From: Actinomadura formosensis NBRC 14204
GTDB taxonomy: Bacteria > Actinomycetota > Actinomycetes > Streptosporangiales > Streptosporangiaceae
Assembly: GCF_001552155.1 (NCBI RefSeq)
Contig: NZ_BCQQ01000061.1
Span: 1-38,116, forward strand
Length of the DNA stretch: 38,116 nucleotides
Direction: 5' to 3'
The position numbers and the translations under genes are program-made. This document shows, piece after piece, positions 16,672 to 24,601 of this stretch. Below the pieces are notes generated by a model. It made no database searches and was not told where the DNA came from. It worked only from the letters and a program-made list of their open reading frames with translations. Position 1 is the stretch's first letter. Each line of letters begins with the position of its first letter.

Positions 16672-17703
16672 ATGTCGATCAAGTGCGGCGTCACAGGAGC
16701 CCGGAAGCTGCTCGCCATCGCCACCGTTGCCGCGCTGGCCGTAATGGGCTGCGCTGCGGAGGAGAAGAAGGGATCCGGTGCCGGCGGCAAGGACCTGACT
16801 CAGGTCCGTGTCGCGTTCAACCCCGGAACGGCGACCCGCCTGTACGCGGCGCTCGCGAGCGGGCTGTTCGAGAAGCACGGGCTGGACGTCAAGCTGGTCC
16901 AGTTCGAGAGCGGGGCCGCGACGAACGCCGCGTTCGCCTCGGGCGGTGTGGACGTCGGCTACGCCGGCATCCCGGGCATCCTGGCCAGCCGCCTGTCCAG
17001 CGACACCCGCGTCTTCATGGTCGACAACGACGGCGCGGACGCCGGGGGGCTGGTGGTCACCAAGGACTCGGGCATCTCCCGCATCGAGGACCTGAAGGGC
17101 AAGAAGATCGGCACCATGGTCGGCACGACGGCCTGGATGGGGCTGATCAGCGCGCTCAAGGCCAAGGGCATCGACCCGTCCCAGGTCAAGATCGAGAACG
17201 TCAGCCCGCCCGCGTGGATCCCGGCGTTCAACAAGGGGGACGTGGACGGCATCTGGGGCTGGGCCCCGCTGATCTACCAGATGGACGACGCCGACGGCAC
17301 CATCGTCGCGACGGACTCCGCCTACATGCGCAACCCGCTGCTGTGGCAGGTGCGCGGCAAGTTCCTGAGCGAGCACCCGGAAACGGTGAAGTCCTTCGTG
17401 GCCGCCTACGACGAGGCGTCCGCGCTGGTCGAGAAGGGCGACGCGGCGTTCCTCGCCAGGATGCAGAAGATGACCGGGACCGACGAGGCCATGGTGAAGC
17501 GGACCGTCGAGGCGGTGAAGCCGGTGGGGGTGAAGGAGACGGCGACCGGTGACTCGCCGTACTCCATGACGGACCCGCAGGGGCTGGAGGCGATCATCCG
17601 CTCCTGGACGGACGTGCTGGTCGAGCACAAGATCCTCCAGAAGCGCCCCGAACTCAAGGGCCTGGTGGACCCGTCCGCGATCCAGAAGTACCTGGCCGAG
17701 TAG
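16672..17703 (+). CDS. ABC transporter substrate-binding lipoprotein, TauA/SsuA-like
   Basis: 343 residues from the ATG following GGGAGG. A signal peptide of about 26 residues ends in a lipobox-like AVMGC (C27), so it is a probable lipoprotein. The family pattern of nitrate/sulfonate/taurine binding proteins is clear: AFNPGTATRLYAALASGLFEKHGLDV in pieces (YAALASGLFEKHGLDV), FASGGVDVGYAGIPG, DLKGKKIGTMVGTT and WAPLIYQ. The ligand is unknown; this family binds sulfonates, nitrate, pyrimidine precursors and aromatic acids more often than plain sugars. First gene of the rightward operon. Confidence 0.85.
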   Translation: MSIKCGVTGARKLLAIATVAALAVMGCAAEEKKGSGAGGKDLTQVRVAFNPGTATRLYAALASGLFEKHGLDVKLVQFESGAATNAAFASGGVDVGYAGIPGILASRLSSDTRVFMVDNDGADAGGLVVTKDSGISRIEDLKGKKIGTMVGTTAWMGLISALKAKGIDPSQVKIENVSPPAWIPAFNKGDVDGIWGWAPLIYQMDDADGTIVATDSAYMRNPLLWQVRGKFLSEHPETVKSFVAAYDEASALVEKGDAAFLARMQKMTGTDEAMVKRTVEAVKPVGVKETATGDSPYSMTDPQGLEAIIRSWTDVLVEHKILQKRPELKGLVDPSAIQKYLAE

Positions 17704-17753
17704 GTGCCGGTCCGTTCCGCGCGTCCCGTGGACAGCCGTCGCGGAGAGGTGCC

Positions 17754-18614
17754 ATGAGGAGAAGGAGTACGGGTCCAGGTATGGAGCAGAGCATGACTCT
17801 CGCGCCGCAGAAGACCACCGACACACCGCCACGTTCCCGCCGGCCGGTTCGAGCGCTGGGCCGAGTGCCCCTGGGGCTCGTCGGGCTGCTCGGCATCCTC
17901 GCGCTGTGGGTGATCGCCGTCGACGGCGGCCTGGTCGAGGAGAAGTGGCTGCCCGGCCCAACCGATCTCGTCGCGCACACCTGGATGTTGATCACCGAAG
18001 GCTACCGGGGTACGCCGCTGGCCACGCATGTGCTGGTGAGCATCCGGCGCACCGCGATCGGGTTCTCCATGGCCGTGCTCTTCGGGATTCCGATCGGTCT
18101 GGCCATGGGCCGCTACCGGTCCGTCGGCGCTCTGCTGGGCCCGGCCTTCGCGCTGCTGCGGCCGATCCCCCCGATCGCGTTCATCCCCCTGGCCGTGCTC
18201 TACCTCGGCCTGGGGGAGTCGTCGAAGATTCTGCTGATCTTCCTGGCGCCGTTCATGTTCATCGTGCTCAACGCCGAGGCCGGCGTCCGGTCGGTGTCCT
18301 CGTCGTGGATCCGGGCCGGGCAGATGCTCGGGTTCTCCCGGCGCCAGATGTTCACGCGCGTGATCCTGCCGGGGTCCCTGCCCAGCATCATGGTGGGGGT
18401 GCGCACCGGAGCCGCCGTCTCGTGGGCTCTGGTGGTCGCCGCGGAGCTGATCTCGGCCCAAGAGGGCCTCGGCTACATGGTCGCCTCGGCGGGCAACTTC
18501 TTCGATCTGAAGACCGTCTACGCGGGGATCTTCCTGATCGGCATCATCGGTTTTCTGCTCGACATCGCCGCCCGAGAGGTCGAGAAGCGGCTCTTGCACT
18601 GGCAGGGAAGGTAG
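17754..18614 (+). CDS. ABC transporter permease, TauC/SsuC-like
   Basis: 286 residues, five to six hydrophobic segments (for example LGLVGLLGILALWVIAV, AIGFSMAVLFGIPIGLAMG, IAFIPLAVLYLGLG, LLIFLAPFMFIVLNAEAG). The EAA-type loop that docks the ATPase is seen as the stretch from WIRAGQMLGFSRRQMF to VILPGSLPSI. GGAGAGG precedes the chosen ATG at 17754; an ATG at 17781 with GAAGGAG is an alternative. Spaced 50 nt after the binding protein and 3 nt before the ATPase gene. Confidence 0.85.
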   Translation: MRRRSTGPGMEQSMTLAPQKTTDTPPRSRRPVRALGRVPLGLVGLLGILALWVIAVDGGLVEEKWLPGPTDLVAHTWMLITEGYRGTPLATHVLVSIRRTAIGFSMAVLFGIPIGLAMGRYRSVGALLGPAFALLRPIPPIAFIPLAVLYLGLGESSKILLIFLAPFMFIVLNAEAGVRSVSSSWIRAGQMLGFSRRQMFTRVILPGSLPSIMVGVRTGAAVSWALVVAAELISAQEGLGYMVASAGNFFDLKTVYAGIFLIGIIGFLLDIAAREVEKRLLHWQGR

Positions 18615-18617
18615 GAC

Positions 18618-19382
18618 ATGACGGCGACGCACGAGGACGCCTTGCTGCTCCGGGAGGTCGGCAAGTCCTACGGGGACTTCACCGCGGTGACGGACGTGTC
18701 GCTGGCGGTGCGGCAGTCGGAGATCGTGTGCCTGGTCGGCCCGAGCGGCTGCGGGAAGAGCACGCTGCTGAACATCATCGCGGGGTTCGAGAAGGCCACC
18801 GGCGGTGACGTGCTGATCGGCGGCCGGCCGATCACCGGCCCCGGTCCCGACCGCGCCGTGGTGTTCCAGCAGGACGCGCTGTTCCCCTGGCTGAGGGTCT
18901 TCGAGAACATCACCGCCGGGGTGAGGGCGCGCAGGGTGCAGGGGTACGAGGCGCGGGCCGAGGAACTGCTGCGCCAGGTCCGGCTTGAGGATTTCCGGCG
19001 CAGCTACCCCTACCAGCTGTCGGGCGGCATGCGGCAGCGGGCGTCGATCGCCCGCGCGCTGATGAGCGACTCCAAGGTCCTGCTGATGGACGAGCCCTTC
19101 GGTGCCCTCGACGCGCAGACCCGCGGCGAGATGCAGGGGCTCCTGCAAGAGATCTGGACCGCCTACCGGCCGACGATCGTCTTCATCACCCACGACATCG
19201 AGGAGGCGCTCGTCATCGGTGATCGCGTCGTCGTCATGGGGGCCTCGCCCGGCCGGATCCTGGAGACCCTCCAGGTCGACTTCCCCCGGCCGCGCTCGCT
19301 GGAGCTCACGACGAGGCCGGACTTCAACGAGATGAAACGCCGGATCCTGCATCTGCTGCACCCGAAGATCTACACGGCCTGA
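18618..19382 (+). CDS. ABC transporter ATP-binding protein, TauB/SsuB-like
   Basis: 254 residues. Walker A GPSGCGKST (41-49), Q-loop VVFQQDALFPW (81-91), signature LSGGMRQR (134-141), Walker B VLLMDEP (154-160) and the switch histidine in FITHDIEEA are all intact. The LFPWL after the Q-loop is characteristic of the nitrate/sulfonate/taurine ATPase subfamily. It completes the importer with the two genes before it. Confidence 0.9.
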   Translation: MTATHEDALLLREVGKSYGDFTAVTDVSLAVRQSEIVCLVGPSGCGKSTLLNIIAGFEKATGGDVLIGGRPITGPGPDRAVVFQQDALFPWLRVFENITAGVRARRVQGYEARAEELLRQVRLEDFRRSYPYQLSGGMRQRASIARALMSDSKVLLMDEPFGALDAQTRGEMQGLLQEIWTAYRPTIVFITHDIEEALVIGDRVVVMGASPGRILETLQVDFPRPRSLELTTRPDFNEMKRRILHLLHPKIYTA

Positions 19383-19432
19383 ACCAGGTGGGTGCCCCGC
19401 GGCGTGCCGGGCAACGGAGAAGGGATGAGCCG

Positions 19433-20584
19433 GTGAGCTCACTGATCGCCGAGCGACTACGAGTGACGATCCTCTCGGCCGCGCTCGATGACGAGGTGCG
19501 GATGTCGTTCTCAAGTCTGCGTGCGCGGCGTGCCTGCATCGTCGAGGTCGAAGCCGGCGGACTGGTAGGCGTCGGAGAAAGCTGGATCAACTATCCCGAC
19601 TGGGGGTACCGCGAGCGCGTCGCCACGCTGTGCGATGGCATCGCCCCGCTCCTCCTTGGTACGGACGTCTCCGATCCGGTCGCGGTCCAGCGGAGGCTGA
19701 CCACGACGATGCTGGCCATCGGCCGTCAGTGGGGCGCCCCCGGGCCCATCTGGCAAGCGATCAGCGGGGTGGACCTGGCGCTGTGGGATCTTCGGGGGAA
19801 GGCCGAGGGCAAGCCCGTCGCGGCTCTGCTCGCGTCCTCCCCGGCAAGGACCTCGGTGAGCGCGTACGCCAGCGGCATCGGCCCGGACCGCGTGGACCAC
19901 TGGTGCAAGATCGCCGTCGCCGGCGGGTTCCCGGCGGCGAAGGTGAAGCTGGGGTTCGGCCCGGACCAGGACCGGGCGACACTGCGGACCGCGACGGCGG
20001 TTCTCGGTGCGGACGTCGACCTGCTCGCCGATGTCAACCAGGGCTGGACGGTCGACGAGGCGTGCGAGATGGCGCCGGACCTGCTCGCCCATGAGGTGAG
20101 ATGGCTTGAGGAACCCGTCGCCGGGGACCGCCTGGAGGATCTGGAGGAACTGGCGGACCGGACCGGCGTACCCCTCGCCACCGGCGAGAACGTCTACGGT
20201 CTGCCGGAGCTGCTGCGCTATGCGGACTCCCCGGCGGTCAGCACGATCCAACCGGACCTGGCCAAGTGCGGCGGGATCACCATGACATCGCGGGTCGCCG
20301 CTCGCGCGGCCGAGACCGGCACCGCACTCGCCCCGCACTGCTACGGCTCCGCGGTCGGTATCGCGGCCAGCCTCCAGCTGGCCGGAGGTTTCCCGGCCGT
20401 TGGACCGATCGAACTGGACGTCCGCGACAACCCGTTCCGCACCGATCTCGTCTCCCCGCCCCTCCGGCTGGACGGTGGCCGGCTGGAAATCCCGACCGGA
20501 CCCGGGCTGGGGTTCGAGCTCGACCACGACACCATGACCCGATACCGGCTCCACCAGGAGGAACGCACCCGCCATGACCTCTGA
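19433..20584 (+). CDS. Mandelate racemase/muconate lactonizing enzyme-type enolase superfamily protein (probable acid-sugar dehydratase)
   Basis: 383 residues from a GTG eight bases after GGAGAAGGG. The complete mandelate-racemase-type catalytic set can be placed with the spacing of the prototype: K170-x-K172 (AKVKLG), metal ligands D200 (ADVNQGW), E226 (LEEPV) and E252 (TGENVYG), and the D275/H302 dyad (QPDLAK, APHCYGS). Intervals of 26, 26, 23 and 27 equal those in mandelate racemase. Such enzymes abstract an alpha proton from a carboxylate; most relatives in catabolic loci dehydrate sugar acids to 2-keto-3-deoxy acids, which suits the KDPG-type aldolase here. Racemase activity is an alternative. 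Confidence 0.85.
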   Translation: MSSLIAERLRVTILSAALDDEVRMSFSSLRARRACIVEVEAGGLVGVGESWINYPDWGYRERVATLCDGIAPLLLGTDVSDPVAVQRRLTTTMLAIGRQWGAPGPIWQAISGVDLALWDLRGKAEGKPVAALLASSPARTSVSAYASGIGPDRVDHWCKIAVAGGFPAAKVKLGFGPDQDRATLRTATAVLGADVDLLADVNQGWTVDEACEMAPDLLAHEVRWLEEPVAGDRLEDLEELADRTGVPLATGENVYGLPELLRYADSPAVSTIQPDLAKCGGITMTSRVAARAAETGTALAPHCYGSAVGIAASLQLAGGFPAVGPIELDVRDNPFRTDLVSPPLRLDGGRLEIPTGPGLGFELDHDTMTRYRLHQEERTRHDL

Positions 20585-22019
20585 CTCGACCGCGACCGCC
20601 CTCCTGCCCCGGGTCGAGGGCGTCTGCGCCGCCGCCGTGGTGGCGGGCACACCCCGTGGCGGCCCCGACCATGAAATCCCGGACCCGGCGACCGGAGGCC
20701 GCTACGACCGGGTCGGGTGGGCATCGCGGGGCGACGTGCACGATGCCGTCCAAGCGGCGCGCGGCACCCTCCCGGCATGGGAAGGCACCCGGCCACGACG
20801 GCGTGCACAGGTGCTGCGCGCCATCGCCGCCGAGATCCGCGACCACGCCGACGCCCTTGCCGTCCTCATCATGCGGGAGACCGGCAAGCGCGCGGCGGAG
20901 GCACGGGCGGAGGCCGTCTTCTCCGCCGAGTACTTCGACTGGTTCGCCGACGCCGCGACCATGCCGACCGGGGCGCACCTGCTCAACGGCGACAAGAGAT
21001 ACCTCGTGGGGAGCCGGCCCGTCGGGGTGGTGGCCGCGGTGACGCCGTGGAACTTCCCGCTGTCCATCCCCGCCCGCAAGGTCGCGGCCGCGCTCGCGGC
21101 CGGCTGCCCCGTCGTGCTGAAGCCGTCCGAACTGACCCCGCTGTCCGCCCTGGCCATGCTGACCATCATCGAGCGGCACGCCCCCGCGGGCCTGGTGAAC
21201 ATCGTCAACGGCGATGGCGAGGAACTCACCGGCGCACTGGTCGACCACCCGGACATCGCCGCGGTCACCTTCACCGGGTCCACACGAGTCGGCACGCTGG
21301 TGGCCCAGCGGGCGATGAAGACCATGACACGCGTCACCATGGAACTGGGCGGGATGGCGTCTTTCATCATCGACGCGGACGCCGACACCGAGCTCGCCCT
21401 CGACGTCCTGCTGGTGGCCAAGTTCAGGAACAACGGCGCCTCCTGCATCGCGGCCAACAACGTCTACATCCACCGCGACCTCTACGACGAGATCGTCCCG
21501 GCGCTCGCGGACCGGATCTCCTCACTGCGGGTAGGCGCGCCCGAGGCCGGCTCCACCGACGTCGGGCCGCTCCTGCGTCCCGAGCACACCGAACGGCTGC
21601 ACACCCTCGTCTCCGAGGCCGAGCAGCAGGGGTGCCGCACGTGGAAGGCCGAGATTCCGGAGCAAGGCTGGTTCTACCCGCCCACCCTGGTCGCCGCCTC
21701 TACCCGGACCTCCCTGTGGTCGGAGGAGATCTTCGGTCCCGTATGCGCGGTGCGTCCCTTCCAGGACGTCGACGAGGTCGTCAATGAGGTGAACTCCCGG
21801 GGCACCGGCTTGGCCGGCTACATCGTGTCCGCCGACACCGAACGCGGCCTCACGACCGCGGCACGCCTCAACGTGGGCATCGTGGGCATCAACAACGGAG
21901 CCCCCAACACGCCCGAAGTCCCGTTCGGAGGCGTCGGCCTCGCCGGAATCGGCCGCGAAGGCGGCATCGAAGGGATGCGCGAATTCCTGGAGCCCCAGAC
22001 GATCACGCTGGCGCGGTAA
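20574..22019 (+). CDS. Aldehyde dehydrogenase (succinate-semialdehyde/lactaldehyde-type)
   Basis: 481 residues. Catalytic C291 (RNNGASCIAAN), E257 (MELGGM), N160 (TPWNFPLS) and NADP-interacting K183 (LKPSE) are present. The gene starts within the last codons of the enolase gene (11-nt overlap) with CAGGAGG upstream, so it is co-translated. The cysteine loop reads GASC rather than the usual GQ(V/T)C. In this locus it probably oxidises the aldehyde released by the aldolase. Confidence 0.87.
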   Translation: MTSDSTATALLPRVEGVCAAAVVAGTPRGGPDHEIPDPATGGRYDRVGWASRGDVHDAVQAARGTLPAWEGTRPRRRAQVLRAIAAEIRDHADALAVLIMRETGKRAAEARAEAVFSAEYFDWFADAATMPTGAHLLNGDKRYLVGSRPVGVVAAVTPWNFPLSIPARKVAAALAAGCPVVLKPSELTPLSALAMLTIIERHAPAGLVNIVNGDGEELTGALVDHPDIAAVTFTGSTRVGTLVAQRAMKTMTRVTMELGGMASFIIDADADTELALDVLLVAKFRNNGASCIAANNVYIHRDLYDEIVPALADRISSLRVGAPEAGSTDVGPLLRPEHTERLHTLVSEAEQQGCRTWKAEIPEQGWFYPPTLVAASTRTSLWSEEIFGPVCAVRPFQDVDEVVNEVNSRGTGLAGYIVSADTERGLTTAARLNVGIVGINNGAPNTPEVPFGGVGLAGIGREGGIEGMREFLEPQTITLAR

Positions 22020-22164
22020 GGGGGCGCCCAGAAGGCCCGGGGCAGGGACGAGTTCGCCCGGCAAACCATCTTCTTTCGGGATGTAACCGGGAAATCGCCC
22101 ATCCAGTGATCTTGCCGGTCTAGGCTGGGCGGTGGCCCAGCACCGGGAAGTCTGGAGGTCCCTG

Positions 22165-22986
22165 ATGGCCAGTGAGAGGCCCGAGTACGAGGGGACGCCG
22201 GACCCGCCCCCCTTCGACACCAGCGTCGCGCACATCGCCCGCGTCCAGGACTACTGGCTGGGCGGCAAGGACAACTACGCGCCCGACCGGGAGGCCGCGG
22301 AACAGGCGATGGCGGCGCTGCCCGACCTGGTCGCCTCGGTGCGCAACACCCGGGCGTTCCTGGCCCGCGCCGTGCGCTTCCTGGCCGCCGAGCGGGGCGT
22401 GCGGCAGTTCCTGGACATCGGCACCGGCATCCCGGCGGCCAACAACACCCACGAGGTCGCGCAGGCCGCCGCCCCCGAGAGCCGCGTGGTGTACGTCGAC
22501 AACGACCCGATCGTGCTCGCGCACGCCCGCGCCCTGCTCACCGGTACCCCGGCCGGCGCCACCTCCTACATCGACGCCGACATCCGCGACACCGGCACGA
22601 TCCTGAACGCCGCCCGGGAGGTCCTGGACTTCGACCGGCCGGTCGCGGTGATGCTGATCGCGATCATGCAGTACGTGCCGGACGAGTCCGACCCCTACGG
22701 GGTGGTCCGCACGCTGGTGGACGCGGTCCCCGGCGGCAGCTATGTGGCGATCTCCCATCCGGCCACCGACATCCAGGCCGCCAGGATGGCCGACATGGCC
22801 GACCGGCTGAACCAGACCATGGCCGAGAAGCTCACCCTGCGCAGCCGCGACCAGGTGGCGGCCTTCCTCGACGGCCTCGACCTGGTCGACCCCGGCCTGG
22901 TGCGGGCGCCCGAGTGGCGCCCGGACGACCCGGCCCTGGCCTCCACCCCGTCCACCATGTGGAGCGGCGTCGCCCGCAAGCCCTAG
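22165..22986 (+). CDS. SAM-dependent methyltransferase, PF04672 (DUF574) type
   Basis: 273 residues from the ATG following GGAGG; a GTG at 22132 opens the same frame without a binding site. Family landmarks: VQDYWLGGKDNY near the N-terminus, a SAM-binding FLDIGTGIP (about 89-97), VVYVDNDPIVLAHARALL and a late MWSGVARK. This family is strongly expanded in actinomycetes; substrates are mostly unknown. It stands alone, 145 nt after the ALDH, and probably has its own promoter. Confidence 0.85.
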   Translation: MASERPEYEGTPDPPPFDTSVAHIARVQDYWLGGKDNYAPDREAAEQAMAALPDLVASVRNTRAFLARAVRFLAAERGVRQFLDIGTGIPAANNTHEVAQAAAPESRVVYVDNDPIVLAHARALLTGTPAGATSYIDADIRDTGTILNAAREVLDFDRPVAVMLIAIMQYVPDESDPYGVVRTLVDAVPGGSYVAISHPATDIQAARMADMADRLNQTMAEKLTLRSRDQVAAFLDGLDLVDPGLVRAPEWRPDDPALASTPSTMWSGVARKP

Positions 22987-23159
22987 CGGGCGGCGTTGGG
23001 GGCGTTGCACACGCGGCCGGCGGTGGTGGCCGCCCGGCCCCCCGCCCGTGGCGACCTCCAACACCGAGGTCTGCGCCTTTTCATCTTGATCGCGCTGGTC
23101 ACAGCGCGGTTCCGTTAGACCGGAGCCGGTACATCGCGCTCTGATCGCTCATCGCGGGC

Positions 23160-23440
23160 TCACGCCCGTCCGCCGCCGGCGAGCACGATGCGCTCGAGAC
23201 CGGCCGGGGAACAACGCAGCCGCGCGAGGACGCCGCGCCACTCGGTCCGCCGGATGTTCACCGTGACGTACGCCGAAGTGCCGGGACCGTGGGCGATGGG
23301 GAGACCGTCGCGGTGCATCCCGTGATGACGCCGAACTTGGTCAGACGCTCGACTTGCGCGTAGGCGTTGGCGCGAGAGATGTGGACGCTCTCGGCGAGCT
23401 GCCGCATCGAGATCCGCCCGTCGAGTTCGAGCGCTACACC
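23160..23440 (-). pseudogene. bkdR: Lrp/AsnC-family regulator remnant (BkdR-like)
   Basis: On the minus strand, VALELDGRISMRQLAESVHISRANAYAQVERL (seen as DGRISMRQLAE, HISRANAYAQ, GVITG) is an Lrp-type helix-turn-helix up to about 23310; after a frame change the ligand domain begins with GTSAYVTVNIR and ends early at LERIVLAGGG near 23163. The N-terminal residues and about half of the effector domain are missing. In actinomycetes an Lrp-like bkdR commonly diverges from bkdA, and here a bkdA remnant starts 15 nt away on the other strand. Confidence 0.7.
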
Positions 23441-23454
23441 CGGCCGGCCGGCTC

Positions 23455-23720
23455 GTGGACCAGCCGCCGGCCCCGCTGCCGCCGGATGAGGTTCTGGTGC
23501 GCGCACACCAGGCGCTGGTGGTCGGACGCCGCATCAACGACCAGGCGTACGCCTCCGTCCTGGGCGAGCGGGACTGGCTGTTCCCCACCCACCGCGACAC
23601 CGTGTCGATCGTGGGGCGGGGCGTCGATCCCGTCGACGCCCTCGTGCTCCTGCGCGGTGACTGGCACAGCGGATACGACCCGGCGGCCACCCGTGTCGCG
23701 CCGCAGCGACGCCGCTCGCG
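23455..23720 (+). pseudogene. bkdA: E1-alpha subunit of branched-chain 2-oxoacid/pyruvate dehydrogenase, fragment
   Basis: A GTG-started stretch encodes LVRAHQALVVGRRINDQAYA, followed directly by GERDWLFPTHRDTV and GVDPVDALVLLRGDWHSGYDP, which match E1-alpha proteins except that the segment between QAYA and GERDW (about 20-25 residues in relatives) is deleted. The match stops near residue 85, while the full protein has about 370 residues; the thiamine-diphosphate site is absent. Clearly non-functional. The bkdR remnant lies divergently beside it. Confidence 0.75.
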
Positions 23721-23729
23721 ACGCAACGA

Positions 23730-24190
23730 ATGTGGTCCGGCGACGCCGCGAGCCGTTCCCTCGGCATGGAGATCGTGTGCGTCGGCCGGGTGCGGCGACG
23801 GTCACCATGGTCGTCCGCCCTGACATGATCAACAGCTGGGACATCTGCCACGGCGGGTTCGTGGCGAGCCCGGCCGACTCGGCGTTCGCTCTCGCCTGCA
23901 ACTCCTACGGGGAGGTGACGGTGACGGCGGGGTTCGACATCACGTTCCTGGAGCCGGCACGCCTGGGCGACACGCTCGTTGCGGACGCGTCGAAGCGGTC
24001 GCGCCGTGGCCGCAGTGGCCTGTACGACGTGACCGTCACCCGGATCTCTGGTCAGGCGCCCGTCGTCGTGTCCGCCGCCTCAGCCATGAACCTCAGTTTC
24101 GCGCAACCCCGCGCCGAAGTTGTGCTCGCTGATGCCCCCATGACTGATGGGGGCATCGACCTTCAAGATCGAAAAAGGGCTTCGGAGTGA
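23730..24190 (+). pseudogene. paaI: PaaI-type hotdog thioesterase, frameshifted and 3'-truncated
   Basis: Begins ATG-TGG with SRSLGMEIVCVG in one frame; near 23788 the match moves to another frame with PGAATVTMVVRPDM, WDICHGGFVASPADSAFALA (hotdog active-site region), VTAGFDITFLEPARLGDTL and SGLYDVTVTR (to about 24053). After that the sequence no longer resembles PaaI although the frame stays open to 24190. PaaI hydrolyses CoA thioesters in phenylacetate breakdown. The loss point at about 24055 may be where foreign DNA begins. Confidence 0.7.
24131..24157. terminator. Perfect 11-bp hairpin at the end of the paaI remnant
   Basis: GATGCCCCCAT and ATGGGGGCATC pair around GACTG. Twenty bases further on lies a second strong hairpin. 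No T-tract on the plus strand. Likely a terminator or a relic of the element boundary. Confidence 0.5.
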
Positions 24191-24202
24191 TCTCCGAAGC
24201 CC
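24177..24202 (-). terminator. Intrinsic terminator-like hairpin, oriented for minus-strand transcripts
   Basis: GGGCTTCGGAG pairs perfectly with CTCCGAAGCCC across a TGAT loop. On the minus strand the stem is followed by TTTTTCG, i.e. a U-tract, so it would stop transcription coming from the island toward the chromosome. No minus-strand gene ends there within the window, which is unexplained. Confidence 0.6.
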
Positions 24203-24541
24203 CTCTGACCTGGTCTCCCGTGTCGGGGTAAGAGGGTTCACCCTGAACCCCACCCTACGCCGCTACGTCCGGGAAAAGCGCAGGCCAGCGGACAACTAGC
24301 CCTCCCTAGCCCAGCTCACCCCTGAAACCCACTCTCGCTAGCAACATCCGAAAGCACACGCAAGGCCACTCTTAGTGACAGCTAGCGTGGGGCTGTAGCC
24401 CTTTCGACGCGGAACTCCCGGCGGACGTCCGGGAGTTCCGCTATATCCGGAATAAGTCCCGCTGCCATTAAGCAGCCTGGGGTAATGCTCATCATCACGA
24501 AAGCCATCAAAGGAGGCAACGCCCCTTAAGAGTCGTCCAAC
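24203..24541. other. Gene-free boundary region between chromosome and island, rich in inverted repeats
   Basis: I find no convincing gene and no tRNA. It holds GGGTTCA/TGAACCC (24234-24250), four CTAGC copies in about 90 bp (near 24297, 24306, 24338 and 24382), of which CGCTAGC (24336-24342) and GCTAGCG (24381-24387) form an inverted pair, and a 13-bp perfect hairpin at 24409-24441. Base composition falls from chromosomal to about 50-55% GC by its right end. It may contain an attachment site, but the other end of the element is outside the window. Confidence 0.5.
24409..24441. terminator. 13-bp perfect hairpin, terminator-like
   Basis: GCGGAACTCCCGG (24409-24421) pairs with CCGGGAGTTCCGC (24429-24441) around a 7-nt loop. 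No T-tract on either strand. Precedes the low-GC Nudix gene promoter and may insulate it. Confidence 0.5.
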
Positions 24542-24551
24542 TTGCGCGCTA

Positions 24552-24581
24552 TTACCAATGGCGATTTGAATATGCTATGCT
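24552..24581 (+). promoter_or_regulatory. Possible promoter of the Nudix-GT9 pair
   Basis: TTACCA (24552-24557), 18 bp, TATGCT (24576-24581) lies 21 bp before the ATG at 24602, leaving room for a short leader with the AGGGGA ribosome binding site. The -10 is repeated (TATGCTATGCT), so the exact register is uncertain. Confidence 0.4.
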
Positions 24582-24601
24582 GCACAAATAGGGGACCCAT
24601 T

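Noticed and set aside
17406..19514. A 702-codon antisense open frame opposite the ABC transporter genes
   Set aside because: Antisense shadow typical of GC-rich DNA; the plus-strand genes have complete catalytic motifs and ribosome binding sites.
24485..24529. A 14-codon leader-peptide-like mini-frame upstream of the Nudix gene
   Set aside because: Starts with ATG but has only a weak GGGG site, no run of a regulatory codon, and no paired terminator/antiterminator; the predicted Nudix promoter lies downstream of it.
24203..24541. A possible tRNA gene as integration site at the island boundary
   Set aside because: No cloverleaf could be drawn; the GGGTTCA...TGAACCC element is a simple hairpin, not a T-arm with acceptor and anticodon stems.
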